NCBI GenBank assembly: GCA_035361955.1
Contig: DAOSDC010000001.1
Location: 79,473 to 143,472, forward strand
Reading direction: 5' to 3'
Origin: UBA6120 sp035361955
Lineage (GTDB): Bacteria > Bacillota_I > Bacilli_A > RFN20 > CAG-826
DNA: 64,000 nt
Below, piece by piece: positions 27,041 through 34,818 of this stretch. The notes below the pieces were generated by a model that saw only the letters and a list, made by a program, of their open reading frames with translations, made no database searches and had not been told where the DNA came from. The translations under genes and the position numbers were made by a program. Numbering within the stretch: position 1 is the stretch's first letter; each line of letters starts with the position of its first letter.

Positions 27041-28621
27041 TTATTTGGCGGTCTCTACAGCGCGGTATTCGCGTATGACGGAAACCTTGATTTGACCAGG
27101 ATAGGTCATCTCGGACTCGATTTGTTCACGGATGTCGCGCGCGAGTTTGTAAGCGGCGGCGTCATCAATCCGTTCGGGAATAACCATCACGCGCACTTCG
27201 CGGCCCGATTGCATCGCATAGCTTTGAGCGACGCCTTCATGCGCCTTGCAAATCTTCTCGAGTTGTTCCAATCGCTTGATGTAGTTTTCAAGCGTTTCGC
27301 TGCGGGCACCGGGACGGGCGGCCGAAAGCGTATCGGCGGCAATCACGAGATTGGATATCACGTATTTGACGTCAACGTCGCCATGATGGCTTTCAATTGC
27401 GTTGATGACGACATCGGGTTCACCATACTTTTTAGCGAAGCGAGCCCCGAGTTCAACGTGGCTGCCTTCCATTTCAAAGTCGATTGCTTTGCCAATGTCA
27501 TGGAGCAAACCGGCACGTTTGGCTAACGTTTGATCAAGACCGAGTTCGGCGGCCATGATTCCTGTTAGTTTGGCGACTTCGATAATGTGGTCATAGGCGT
27601 TTTGGCCATAGCTAGTCCGGTAACGCATGCGGCCGACAAGTGTCAGTAATTCGGGGTGGATACTCGGCAATCCAAGGCGGAACGCCGCTTCTTTGCCGGC
27701 GACCTTGATCGTTTCATCGACTTCTTTTTTGGCCTTTTCGACGACTTCTTCAATCCGGCTCGGTTGAATGCGACCGTCTTTGATAAGCGTTTCTAACGTC
27801 TTTTTGGCGATTTCGCGTCGGATTGGATCAAAACAGCTGACGGTGATCACTTCTGGGGTATCGTCGATTATCAAATCAACGCCTAATAGTTGTTCGAGAC
27901 TACGAATATTTCTTCCTTCACGGCCGATAATCCGACCTTTCATTTCGTCATTTGGAAGGGCGACGACGCTGACGGTTCGCTCCGTCGTAAATTCTTGAGC
28001 ATAGCGATTAATCGTGATGCCAAGAATCTCTTGAGCTTGTTGAAGTGCTGTGTCTTTGGCTTCGTCTTCTTTGTTTTTAATGAAGGTGGCAATCTCTTTA
28101 CTTAGTTTGCTCTCGACGCGCGCCATGATTTCGGCTTTCGCTTCGTTGATTGACATTTGCGACACTTTTTCAAGTTCACTGATGATTGAATCGAGTTTTT
28201 CTTGGAGTATTTTTTCTTTCTTTTCGAGTTCGCGGCCCCGTTGTGATAAGGCCTCGGCTTTTTCCTCAAGAATGTTTTCTTTGCCGATTAAGGCAACGTC
28301 GCGGCGATCGATGCTTTGTTCGCGTTGCAACAATTTGTTTTCGGAGGCGGCGACTTCGGATTTTCGTTCTTTGATTTCGCGCTCGGCTTCCTGCTTCATC
28401 TCATAGGCCATTTGTTTGGCGTCAAGTTGACTGTTTTTAATGAGGTGCTCGCTGCGGATTTCGGCGTCGCGGATAATCTTGGCGGCTTGCTTCATCGCCC
28501 GTTTGGCTTTGAAGAAAGGCACCAAGGCGTAGATGGCTAATCCAGCGCCGATGCCGACGAAAAGCGCGATAATTATGAGGGAAACCGCGAGTCCGGCTTC
28601 CATGGCATAGACTACTAACAT
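27041..28621 (-). CDS. rny: Ribonuclease Y
   Basis: This 526-residue membrane-anchored endoribonuclease initiates mRNA decay in Bacillota. It has one N-terminal transmembrane helix (residues ~8-35), a long charged coiled coil (~40-205), a KH domain with GRIIGREGRNIRSLE (~220) and an HD domain with LLHDIGKAIDFE (~370). GAAAGGAAAT precedes ATG 28621. It heads the operon with ymdB, miaB, ricA and mutSL and has a long 5' leader of about 190 nt. Confidence 0.96.
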   Translation of the reverse strand: MLVVYAMEAGLAVSLIIIALFVGIGAGLAIYALVPFFKAKRAMKQAAKIIRDAEIRSEHLIKNSQLDAKQMAYEMKQEAEREIKERKSEVAASENKLLQREQSIDRRDVALIGKENILEEKAEALSQRGRELEKKEKILQEKLDSIISELEKVSQMSINEAKAEIMARVESKLSKEIATFIKNKEDEAKDTALQQAQEILGITINRYAQEFTTERTVSVVALPNDEMKGRIIGREGRNIRSLEQLLGVDLIIDDTPEVITVSCFDPIRREIAKKTLETLIKDGRIQPSRIEEVVEKAKKEVDETIKVAGKEAAFRLGLPSIHPELLTLVGRMRYRTSYGQNAYDHIIEVAKLTGIMAAELGLDQTLAKRAGLLHDIGKAIDFEMEGSHVELGARFAKKYGEPDVVINAIESHHGDVDVKYVISNLVIAADTLSAARPGARSETLENYIKRLEQLEKICKAHEGVAQSYAMQSGREVRVMVIPERIDDAAAYKLARDIREQIESEMTYPGQIKVSVIREYRAVETAK

Positions 28622-28829
28622 AATTATTTCCTTTCGTGGTTAGTTTTTTGGTCAATGTTATTAGGACCAGAACCGATAAATACAATAAAAATGGCTGGGC
28701 CACTTTACCCAAAAACCGTTTCGCGCGAAAGGCGAATAACCTTAGTATGTATCACAAGCTGGGCTTGAAATAATGGAAGCGATCTTTGGATTTATGTGAA
28801 GTATCTATTGATACGCTAATATTTTAGCA
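28622..28829 (-). promoter_or_regulatory. rny promoter and long structured leader
   Basis: A TGC-extended TAAAAT lies at 28821-28826 (- strand), placing the transcript start near 28814 and giving a leader of about 190 nt before rny. The leader has small inverted repeats: GTATC-AATA-GATAC, TTTCGCGCGAAA, and TGGTC/GACCA spaced by 11 nt near the start. I recognise no known riboswitch in it. Confidence 0.5.
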
Positions 28830-28837
28830 AAATAAAA

Positions 28838-28865
28838 GGCCGAATACCACAAATAATATTCGGCC
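28838..28865 (-). terminator. Terminator after the DUF4097 gene
   Basis: A perfect 9-bp stem GGCCGAATA/TATTCGGCC with a 10-nt loop is followed on the - strand by TTTTATTTT. The rny promoter begins directly behind it. Confidence 0.85.
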
Positions 28866-28888
28866 ATTGACACTTTTAAAATGACATT

Positions 28889-29782
28889 TTAACCGAGGAA
28901 ATTGAGACGAATATCACCATTTGAAGTGGCGAGGCGAATCTTGTTGCTCAAACCTGTATTGTAGGCGTTTGTGCTTACTTTTGAGCCATTGAGATAGTAG
29001 TTGCCATTGGTCGTTTCCATATTGACGCGGTAGTTGGCCAATGTTCCAGGCAGCGTTGCTTCGATGTCGCCGTTAGAAGAGATTAATTCCAAATCATCTG
29101 TTACCAAATTAGTCACGACAATATTACCATTACTCGTACGCGAATAAATTTCGGGAGCCGAGACATCGTCGTAAACAATCCGGCCATTGCTCGTCCGCAA
29201 TGTGATCTCCTCAAGGGCTGTCACATCATCAAGTTCCAATCTTCCGTTTGATGTCTCGCCAGTCAGCGTTTGGCACTCAAGTACCGCATCGAGTTTGATA
29301 GCCCCATTGGATGAGTGCAAAGATAGGTTACCGATGGATCCGATATCGGTCAAACTAATGGCTCCATTGCTTGTTCTGGCGGACAAATCAAGTGTCGATG
29401 TGGTGGGAATGTATACTTCAACCATGAAAATTTCGGGATTGCGAAACATCGCCCACCCCCACATGTGCACGAATGGATCGACGTCACTAGTCATGCTAAG
29501 CGTCGTACCAACCAATTCAACATCAATCCGGTCGTGATCGGCGACGTAGTAATGTAGTTCAACCGTTGCCGCTTCATGGGTAAACACATTAATGCTGCGA
29601 TTCGATAAATCAAGTTCAAGCTGTTCAACTAGAGCGATTTCTTCAACATGAGGATCCGCCGCTTCATAATCTTCAATGCGTACCATCGGCATCATCGGTT
29701 CGCCCGAAATGATGGAACCGGTCACGGCACTGACAAGACCCCCACCAAGAATAATCGCACCGACGAGGATAAGCTTATTCAT
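28889..29782 (-). CDS. DUF4097-family cell-envelope protein with TSNG repeats
   Basis: This 297-residue protein has an N-terminal hydrophobic segment (membrane anchor or signal), then a region with eight repeats of the type T/S-S/T-N-G followed by a short beta strand (TSNGAI, SSNGAI, TSNGRL, TSNGRI, TSNGNI, SSNGDI, TTNGNY, TSNGDI). This is the parallel-beta repeat of DUF4097, a putative adhesin fold exposed outside the membrane. Its role is unknown. It overlaps the DUF1700 gene by 8 nt, and the two families commonly occur together. Confidence 0.85.
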   Translation of the reverse strand: MNKLILVGAIILGGGLVSAVTGSIISGEPMMPMVRIEDYEAADPHVEEIALVEQLELDLSNRSINVFTHEAATVELHYYVADHDRIDVELVGTTLSMTSDVDPFVHMWGWAMFRNPEIFMVEVYIPTTSTLDLSARTSNGAISLTDIGSIGNLSLHSSNGAIKLDAVLECQTLTGETSNGRLELDDVTALEEITLRTSNGRIVYDDVSAPEIYSRTSNGNIVVTNLVTDDLELISSNGDIEATLPGTLANYRVNMETTNGNYYLNGSKVSTNAYNTGLSNKIRLATSNGDIRLNFLG

Positions 29783-30302
29783 GTGAAGGCCCTCCTTTGT
29801 TAGGGATTATCGCTTGATTTAGTTTTTTAACCAGGCAGTTGAAATTTCCACGTGATTTTGTCAAATATCCGATTAAAATGACCCAAATGCCGGCCCCAAT
29901 CAGCATTTGCCCGATATAAAGGGCATAAGCCGCCTGGGAAACACTGGCGTTTTGGATTAGTTTGGTAATTCCAAAAACGAAGTACGACAAGCCAAATGAG
30001 AACAAGCCGAACATCAAAAAACCAATGGCGACTGCAATCACAATCGCGAGTAAATACACGAGCGATTTCTTAAGCTGCGTCGCGGTTGTTGAGGATTGGT
30101 CAGGCACAATTTGTTCGTTTCGCAGTTTTGCCACAATCGTATCAATCGATCCGAGTCCGGCGACAAACGCGGTTTCTTCGATTCCGAGCTGTTTGGCATC
30201 TTCGAATAATCGACGATATTTGATTAAGGTTTGTTCACGTTTCTTTGGCGACAAAAAATCGAGTCGTTGGGCTAATTGCTGAATAAATTCAGTAAAAGTC
30301 AT
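29775..30302 (-). CDS. DUF1700 / HAAS-domain membrane protein
   Basis: This 175-residue protein has an N-terminal helical HAAS-like domain (residues 1-65, with LSPKKREQTLIKYRRLFEDA) followed by two transmembrane helices (~85-112 and ~125-150). In Bacillota such proteins usually lie between a PadR-type regulator and a DUF4097 protein and are thought to link regulation to the envelope. Here the DUF4097 partner is present but no PadR gene is adjacent. An inverted repeat lies upstream at 30341-30356. Confidence 0.8.
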   Translation of the reverse strand: MTFTEFIQQLAQRLDFLSPKKREQTLIKYRRLFEDAKQLGIEETAFVAGLGSIDTIVAKLRNEQIVPDQSSTTATQLKKSLVYLLAIVIAVAIGFLMFGLFSFGLSYFVFGITKLIQNASVSQAAYALYIGQMLIGAGIWVILIGYLTKSRGNFNCLVKKLNQAIIPNKGGPSHE

Positions 30303-30340
30303 AGCATCACATCCGTTTCCAGTAGCACATTATCATAACT

Positions 30341-30356
30341 TATACATAAATGTATA
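30341..30356. promoter_or_regulatory. Palindrome upstream of the DUF1700-DUF4097 operon
   Basis: TATACAT-AA-ATGTATA is a perfect 7-bp inverted repeat, 39 nt before the DUF1700 start. A possible -10 (GATAAT, - strand) lies between it and the gene, so the palindrome sits in the -35 area, where a repressor would act. The cognate regulator is not in the window. Confidence 0.45.
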
Positions 30357-30375
30357 TAGTAGTAAGCATAAAAAA

Positions 30376-30396
30376 ACCACCGATTCTGTCGATGGT
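30376..30396 (-). terminator. Terminator after the 200-residue membrane protein gene
   Basis: On the - strand ACCATCG and CGGTGGT pair (one G-T) around a 7-nt loop and are followed by a run of T. Confidence 0.8.
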
Positions 30397-30408
30397 TTCA
30401 ATCAATCC

Positions 30409-31011
30409 TTATTTGTTTATGATTTCCACGGTTTGTAAATACGGATTGTTTTCGGTATTGACTTCGTGGACTTCCTTGGTCGACATCTCACTATAGTAAT
30501 AGTTGGTGTATCCTTCCGCCAACCATGGCTTGATAAGGCTGAATTCGTAGTGATAGGCGATGAACTTTGATTCGGTGAAAAAGTAGGAAATCAGTCGGAT
30601 GTGGGAAGTACGTTTCTTTTCGTCATCACCCTCACGCGACAGGATTTCGATATCTTTGTATTTAGTGGATTCGGTAAATGAATAATAACGAACCGTTTGC
30701 AACACATCGCTTTTCAGCGGTGTGATTTTAAGTTGATCAAGCGCGAGTTTCTCAAACATGACCACGCCATCGCGCACTTGCTTGTCAATATAACTATCTT
30801 TGATACGGCAACGCAACGGGAAAAACGCCCCAAACGAAACTCCTAATAGCAACAAAATACCACCGAGGACATAGCCAAGATAAGTTGGCGTCAACATGCC
30901 TGAAAAGCTTGCGTAGATCGCACCCCCAGCGATGAGTAAGAAAAGCAACAGCCACCAAAAATTGTATTTGCGGGGATTTTTGAAATACAAATAATTGCGT
31001 TGATAATTCAT
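30409..31011 (-). CDS. Unknown membrane protein, two N-terminal helices
   Basis: I do not recognise this 200-residue protein. Residues 1-18 are basic and aromatic, two hydrophobic helices lie at ~18-37 and ~43-66, and the remaining ~130 residues are a soluble, mostly beta-like domain rich in Tyr, Lys and Glu, presumably cytoplasmic. GAGG precedes the ATG, and a TGC-extended TAAAAT promoter lies at 31030-31035 just behind the recA terminator. It has its own terminator, so it is monocistronic. Good start, terminator and codon pattern make it a real gene. Confidence 0.75.
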   Translation of the reverse strand: MNYQRNYLYFKNPRKYNFWWLLLFLLIAGGAIYASFSGMLTPTYLGYVLGGILLLLGVSFGAFFPLRCRIKDSYIDKQVRDGVVMFEKLALDQLKITPLKSDVLQTVRYYSFTESTKYKDIEILSREGDDEKKRTSHIRLISYFFTESKFIAYHYEFSLIKPWLAEGYTNYYYSEMSTKEVHEVNTENNPYLQTVEIINK

Positions 31012-31029
31012 GTTTAATCCTCTTTGGTA

Positions 31030-31038
31030 ATTTTAGCA
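31030..31038 (-). promoter_or_regulatory. TGC-extended -10 promoter of the 200-residue membrane protein gene
   Basis: On the - strand TGC precedes TAAAAT (31030-31035). The transcript would begin about 12 nt before ATG 31011 and include its GAGG. Confidence 0.6.
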
Positions 31039-31075
31039 CGGATCAATCAACGTTTTAATAATTCGCACAAAAAAA

Positions 31076-31091
31076 GGAGCCGGCAGGCTCC
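31076..31091 (-). terminator. Terminator after recA
   Basis: GGAGCC/GGCTCC with a 4-nt loop is followed by TTTTTTT on the - strand. Confidence 0.9.
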
Positions 31092-31099
31092 AATTTGTT

Positions 31100-32098
31100 C
31101 TAGGCGACGATTCCTGTCTTTATCTTCGTGGATAAATCGAGGAATAATTCAGGATTGTCTTTTAAAAACTGCTTGGCCGTTTCCCGACCTTGACCAATCC
31201 GTGTTCCATCGACTTCGTACCAAGAACCCATTTTCTTAATAAGGCCTAACTCGACTGCTAAGTCTAGCACCTCTCCGGTTTTAGCAAATCCTTCACCGAA
31301 TATCAAATCGACCTTGCACGATTTGAATGGCGGGGCAACTTTATTTTTAACGATTTTGATGTTGACGGTGTTGCCAACGATTTGATCGCCGTTTTTAATC
31401 GCTTCGGCGCGACGGATGTCAATGCGCACGGTCGCGTAAAACTTCAAAGCACGGCCACCGCTAGTCACTTCGGGATTACCATACATGATGCCAACTTTTT
31501 CACGCAGTTGATTAATGAAAATGACGGTGCAGCTCGATTTATTCAAAACACCAGCGAGTTTGCGCATCGCCTTTGACATCAAACGAGCTTGTAAGCCTAC
31601 TTGCGTGTCGGCCATGACTCCGTCAAGCTCAGCTTGTGGCACTAATGCCGCCACGCTATCGACGATGATGATGTCGATGGCTGATGAATGCGCGAGCATC
31701 TCCACGATTTCAAGTGCTTGTTCGCCATTATCAGGTTGCGAAAGAATCAATTCATCGATTTTGACGCCTAATTTCTTGGCGTACACCGGATCGATCGCAT
31801 GTTCGGCATCGACAAACGCCGCCCGTCCGCCCCGCGCTTGCGCTTCGGCGATGGCGTGAAGCGCCAATGTCGTTTTGCCACTGCTTTCTGGACCGAATAT
31901 TTCAATGATGCGTCCTTTGGGATAACCTCCGACGCCTAGCGCCAAATCAAGCGCCAATGAACCGGAGGGAATCGTATCGATATCGGTATTCGGACGTTCG
32001 CCCAATTTCATAATCGATCCTTTTCCATACATTTTTTCAATTGCGCGTAGCGCTTCTTCCAACGCAGCGTCTTTTTGATTGACAGTTTCTTTTGCCAT
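31100..32098 (-). CDS. recA: Recombinase RecA
   Basis: This 332-residue protein forms ATP-dependent filaments for homologous recombination and SOS sensing. Visible are Walker A GPESSGKTT (~67), VDAEHAIDP (~95), Walker B IDIIIVDSVAAL (~140) and the DNA-binding loops around NQLREKVGIMYGNPE (~195). It lies 53 nt after the cinA-domain gene in the conserved order pgsA-cinA-recA. I see no LexA-type box directly upstream. RecX and RecU, encoded elsewhere in the window, are functional partners. Confidence 0.97.
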   Translation of the reverse strand: MAKETVNQKDAALEEALRAIEKMYGKGSIMKLGERPNTDIDTIPSGSLALDLALGVGGYPKGRIIEIFGPESSGKTTLALHAIAEAQARGGRAAFVDAEHAIDPVYAKKLGVKIDELILSQPDNGEQALEIVEMLAHSSAIDIIIVDSVAALVPQAELDGVMADTQVGLQARLMSKAMRKLAGVLNKSSCTVIFINQLREKVGIMYGNPEVTSGGRALKFYATVRIDIRRAEAIKNGDQIVGNTVNIKIVKNKVAPPFKSCKVDLIFGEGFAKTGEVLDLAVELGLIKKMGSWYEVDGTRIGQGRETAKQFLKDNPELFLDLSTKIKTGIVA

Positions 32099-32151
32099 AT
32101 TGTTTAAATACCTTTCATGTATTAATAGTCACTTTAATTGTAGTTTGGCGA

Positions 32152-32625
32152 TTAGCAACCAATTTTTAGCGCATGAATTATTTCTAATAAAGCGGCGTTG
32201 ACGGCTTGGCGACGAATTTGTGTTCTCGTGCCGCTGACCATGAATTTCTTGACACACACTTCATGGGGCGTGGCGATAGCAAGGTAAAATAAGCCGATTG
32301 GCTTGTTTTCAATTGCGGTGGGACCCGCATTTCCAGTTAATGCCACACATAAGTCGACGTTAAGGCGATAACGACCAAGTTTAGCCATCTCATGAGCGGC
32401 TGCTTCGGAAATAGCGCCATGCTTTTCCAACAAAGTCCGCGATATCGTCAATAGCTTCTCTTTTTCTTCGTTTGTGTAGGTCACCAAACCACCCTTGATG
32501 ACTTTAGATGCGCCACTGACCGAAGTAAGGGCAGCAGTCAGTGCGCCACCGGTGATGCTTTCGACGGTGCCAATCGTTTTTCCGAGTTCGTTCGCCAGCT
32601 TAAGAAGCGTTTTTACTTCACGCAT
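32152..32625 (-). CDS. pncC: CinA C-terminal-domain protein (nicotinamide-nucleotide amidase type)
   Basis: This 157-residue stand-alone CinA C-terminal domain has TVESITGGALTAALTSVSGAS near the N-terminus, KGGLVTYTNEEKEKLL (~45) and ALTGNAGP (~95). In characterised members this domain deamidates nicotinamide mononucleotide. Many Bacillota carry the two-domain CinA at this position (pgsA-cinA-recA); here only the C-terminal domain is present. It overlaps pgsA by 8 nt. Confidence 0.9.
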   Translation of the reverse strand: MREVKTLLKLANELGKTIGTVESITGGALTAALTSVSGASKVIKGGLVTYTNEEKEKLLTISRTLLEKHGAISEAAAHEMAKLGRYRLNVDLCVALTGNAGPTAIENKPIGLFYLAIATPHEVCVKKFMVSGTRTQIRRQAVNAALLEIIHALKIGC

Positions 32626-33238
32626 TGTCTTGAAACACCCGTTTGTTTTGGATGATATAAATCACGCCCGACGCCAATGACAACAAAGCGGCAAGGTAGA
32701 CAAGCAAGTCGGTGACTGTCAAATATTGTGGCAGCCCCAAAAATGAAAACGGCCAATCGTTTAAAAATAAAAACGTGACGGCAATCATCTGAGCGACCGT
32801 TTTCAATTTTCCAAAAATATTCGCGGCGACGACGACTTTTTTGCCACTGGCTACGAGTCGCATCGCGTCGACGATTAAATCGCGAGCAATGAAAATAATC
32901 ACAATTAGTGGCATGACCACGATTTGGCTAGATGCGGCGTAAACGGGCCGAATCATCAAGAAAATCAAACTGGCATCGACTAATACCTTATCGGCAACCG
33001 GATCCATGAATTTGCCAAAATCAGTCACCAAATTAAATTTTCTGGCGATGTATCCATCAAGGAAATCCGAAAAACTGGCAATCAAAAAAATGATGCCACC
33101 AATCAAATAGATGAGGTTAATATCGCCCGAAATAATTGGAATACTAATGCCAAAGTTAGTGTAAGGGAACGCCAATAACACGATGAGGATGCCCACCATA
33201 ACGACGCGACCAATCGTAATTTTGTTTGGTAAATTCAT
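32618..33238 (-). CDS. pgsA: CDP-diacylglycerol-glycerol-3-phosphate 3-phosphatidyltransferase
   Basis: This 206-residue integral membrane enzyme makes phosphatidylglycerol phosphate. The CDP-alcohol phosphotransferase signature is complete around residue 65: SDFLDGYIARKFNLVTDFGK, then DPVADKVL. There are about five transmembrane helices. ATG 33238 (MNLPNKITIGR) is the family start; an in-frame ATG 51 nt upstream would lie inside the RNase P RNA. The 5' end of the coding region is only ~20 nt from the mature 3' end of rnpB. Confidence 0.94.
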   Translation of the reverse strand: MNLPNKITIGRVVMVGILIVLLAFPYTNFGISIPIISGDINLIYLIGGIIFLIASFSDFLDGYIARKFNLVTDFGKFMDPVADKVLVDASLIFLMIRPVYAASSQIVVMPLIVIIFIARDLIVDAMRLVASGKKVVVAANIFGKLKTVAQMIAVTFLFLNDWPFSFLGLPQYLTVTDLLVYLAALLSLASGVIYIIQNKRVFQDNA

Positions 33239-33258
33239 ATCGTTGCTTTCTTTGTTGA

Positions 33259-33602
33259 GTAGCCGACCCTGTAAGCCATGTTCTGTCATTGGATGATTAT
33301 TTATCTATGCATTGCATGCGTTGGGCGATTCGATTCTCGCCATACACTTCCCCTACCAAATTTGGGTTTCTCGCTTGTGGGGTTTACCGCGTTCCATTCT
33401 AGGGTTTCCCACTAGACTACGTCACTGTGGCACTTTCAGGTGCGCCGCCATGTCTTGCGATTTAGGCCTTGCACCGCCGTTATATGCTCCCATATACCTA
33501 ACGTTATTTTTTCCGTTAGCACAATCACTACGGGCATCACAGCCCGTGCGAGCATGGACTTTCCTCTGGCCGAAGCCAGCAATCATCCGGGTCGGCGACT
33601 AC
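33259..33602 (-). ncRNA. rnpB: RNase P RNA, Bacillus (B) type
   Basis: The catalytic RNA of RNase P, which matures tRNA 5' ends, is read on the - strand. The universally conserved GAGGAAAGTCC lies at 33556-33566, followed by ATGCTCGCAC and GATGCCCGTAGTG as in Bacillus. The 3' region has ACAGAACATGGCTTAC at 33271-33286. The ends form P1: GGGTCGGCTAC (33259-33269) pairs with the 5' strand ending at 33602, which carries a 3-nt bulge. Length is about 344 nt. The 5' end overlaps the gpsB stop codon, matching the gpsB-rnpB order of Bacilli. No terminator follows before pgsA. Confidence 0.95.
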
Positions 33603-33967
33603 TTCACTTTGTTCGGATCTTGTCCGAGTTTGTACAGCGCTTTTTCAAGCGCGCTGATGCGCCGGTGTAATTCGAGGTTGTTTTGGTTAATCGTTACCGT
33701 GTCATTTTTGGATAAACCGGCGAATTTATCCTTGAGCACCGCGAGTTCGATTTCGAGTTCTTGATTCCGATTTTTGAGTTGGTCGTACTGATCGCCAGCT
33801 TTTAGTAAAGCCGGTAGTTCGTTATTGACAAATGCTTCATAACGGCGAAACTCTTCCAGCACGCAATCGAGAAACTCATCGACCTGTTGCGCATCATAGC
33901 CACGCGTGTCGGCAGCGAATTTCTTGGTTAATATTTGTTCGCTCGTCAATCCCAACCGATAATCCAT
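33599..33967 (-). CDS. gpsB: Cell-cycle protein GpsB (DivIVA-like)
   Basis: This 122-residue protein has the DivIVA/GpsB N-terminal membrane-binding domain: LTSEQILTKKFAADTRGYD, then VDEFLDCVLEEFRRYE. A central coiled coil (~50-85) and a short C-terminal helical part (~95-120) follow. GpsB links the divisome to cell-wall synthesis enzymes in Bacilli. It precedes rnpB as in Bacillus, with the TAG stop inside the predicted P1 of the RNA. GAGG precedes the ATG. A clear promoter with an overlapping palindrome is upstream. Confidence 0.92.
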   Translation of the reverse strand: MDYRLGLTSEQILTKKFAADTRGYDAQQVDEFLDCVLEEFRRYEAFVNNELPALLKAGDQYDQLKNRNQELEIELAVLKDKFAGLSKNDTVTINQNNLELHRRISALEKALYKLGQDPNKVK

Positions 33968-33981
33968 TGCTTAACCTCGAA

Positions 33982-34015
33982 TTGATATTATATATCAAGA
34001 TGTGTGTCTTTACAA
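33982..34015 (-). promoter_or_regulatory. gpsB-rnpB promoter with palindrome over the -10
   Basis: On the - strand TTGTAA (34010-34015), a 17-nt spacer and TATAAT (33987-33992) form a near-consensus promoter. The -10 lies in the perfect palindrome TTGATAT-ATA-ATATCAA (33982-33998), which could be an operator. The transcript would start near 33980, 13 nt before gpsB. Confidence 0.75.
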
Positions 34016-34069
34016 TTTTTGGTGATGGTCAAGCCAGGGAAAAAACAGACATGCACCACTATTAATAAG

Positions 34070-34078
34070 TGCTATACT
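34070..34078 (+). promoter_or_regulatory. TGC-extended -10 promoter of the exonuclease-recU operon
   Basis: TGC followed by TATACT (34073-34078) stands 14 nt before ATG 34093. No Shine-Dalgarno is visible between them, so the mRNA would be almost leaderless. Confidence 0.6.
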
Positions 34079-34092
34079 AATCACGATAAATT

Positions 34093-34818
34093 ATGAAAAC
34101 AATCATTAAGCAAATCCATCATCGTAGGCATTTGTTGTTTCTTGACCTAGAAGGAACGCAGTTCTCCCATGAGATGATTGCTTTTGGCGCCATCAAAACG
34201 ACCTTAAAACCAGATGGCTCGATCGCTCGCACTTACAAAGGCATTAAACGTTATGTGAAACCTAAAAATACGATTGGTAACTTTGTAACCAAATTGACGG
34301 GGATCACCAAAGAGATGTTGGCCGAACAAGGCATTACTTATGCCCAAGCGCTTACCGATATCAAGAACTACTGCGGACCCCATTTTTCTAAGATGGCGTT
34401 TGTGACGTTTGGAACCCATGATGTGCGCATATTCATGCAATCGTTAGTTTATTCGCCTAATGCCGATGAGGCCGTGGCCAAGCATATCGCCAAACATCAC
34501 CTTGACATGTCGTCGCTTTTAGGACAATTCATTCGTGATGATAAGAACAATCCTTTGTCACTTGCTAACTATTTAAAAGTTTTCGGACGTCAATTTGAAG
34601 GAACGTCGCACGATCCGCTTGACGACGCCAAGAATTTAATCGCAATCTATAAAGATTGTTTTGTGAAAAAAGACATCATTTTTGATGAATATCTGAAAGT
34701 TTTGGCTCAAATGAGACATTTGCCAGAACCGCTGACAAAAACGCTTAACGCTCTGCTATCGGGAGAAAGCGTGTCCGCTGAAGAATTCCGCAATTACGTA
34801 AAGGATTACCTAGGATGA
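34093..34818 (+). CDS. DEDDh-type 3'-5' exonuclease (RNase T/KapD-like)
   Basis: This 241-residue protein has the exonuclease III motif FLDLEGT (~17; catalytic Asp and Glu), VTFGTHDVRIF (~100; Asp) and the final HDPLDDAKNLI (~180; His and Asp), the complete DEDDh set. The family includes DNA polymerase III epsilon-like and KapD-like nucleases acting on DNA or RNA ends. The gene overlaps recU by 4 nt (ATGA), which suggests a DNA-processing role, but substrate specificity cannot be read. Confidence 0.85.
   Translation: MKTIIKQIHHRRHLLFLDLEGTQFSHEMIAFGAIKTTLKPDGSIARTYKGIKRYVKPKNTIGNFVTKLTGITKEMLAEQGITYAQALTDIKNYCGPHFSKMAFVTFGTHDVRIFMQSLVYSPNADEAVAKHIAKHHLDMSSLLGQFIRDDKNNPLSLANYLKVFGRQFEGTSHDPLDDAKNLIAIYKDCFVKKDIIFDEYLKVLAQMRHLPEPLTKTLNALLSGESVSAEEFRNYVKDYLG

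Noticed and set aside
33312..33764. Long + strand open frames across 33312-33764
   Set aside because: They are antisense to rnpB and gpsB; the RNA signature explains the sequence, and no start site or homology supports a protein.
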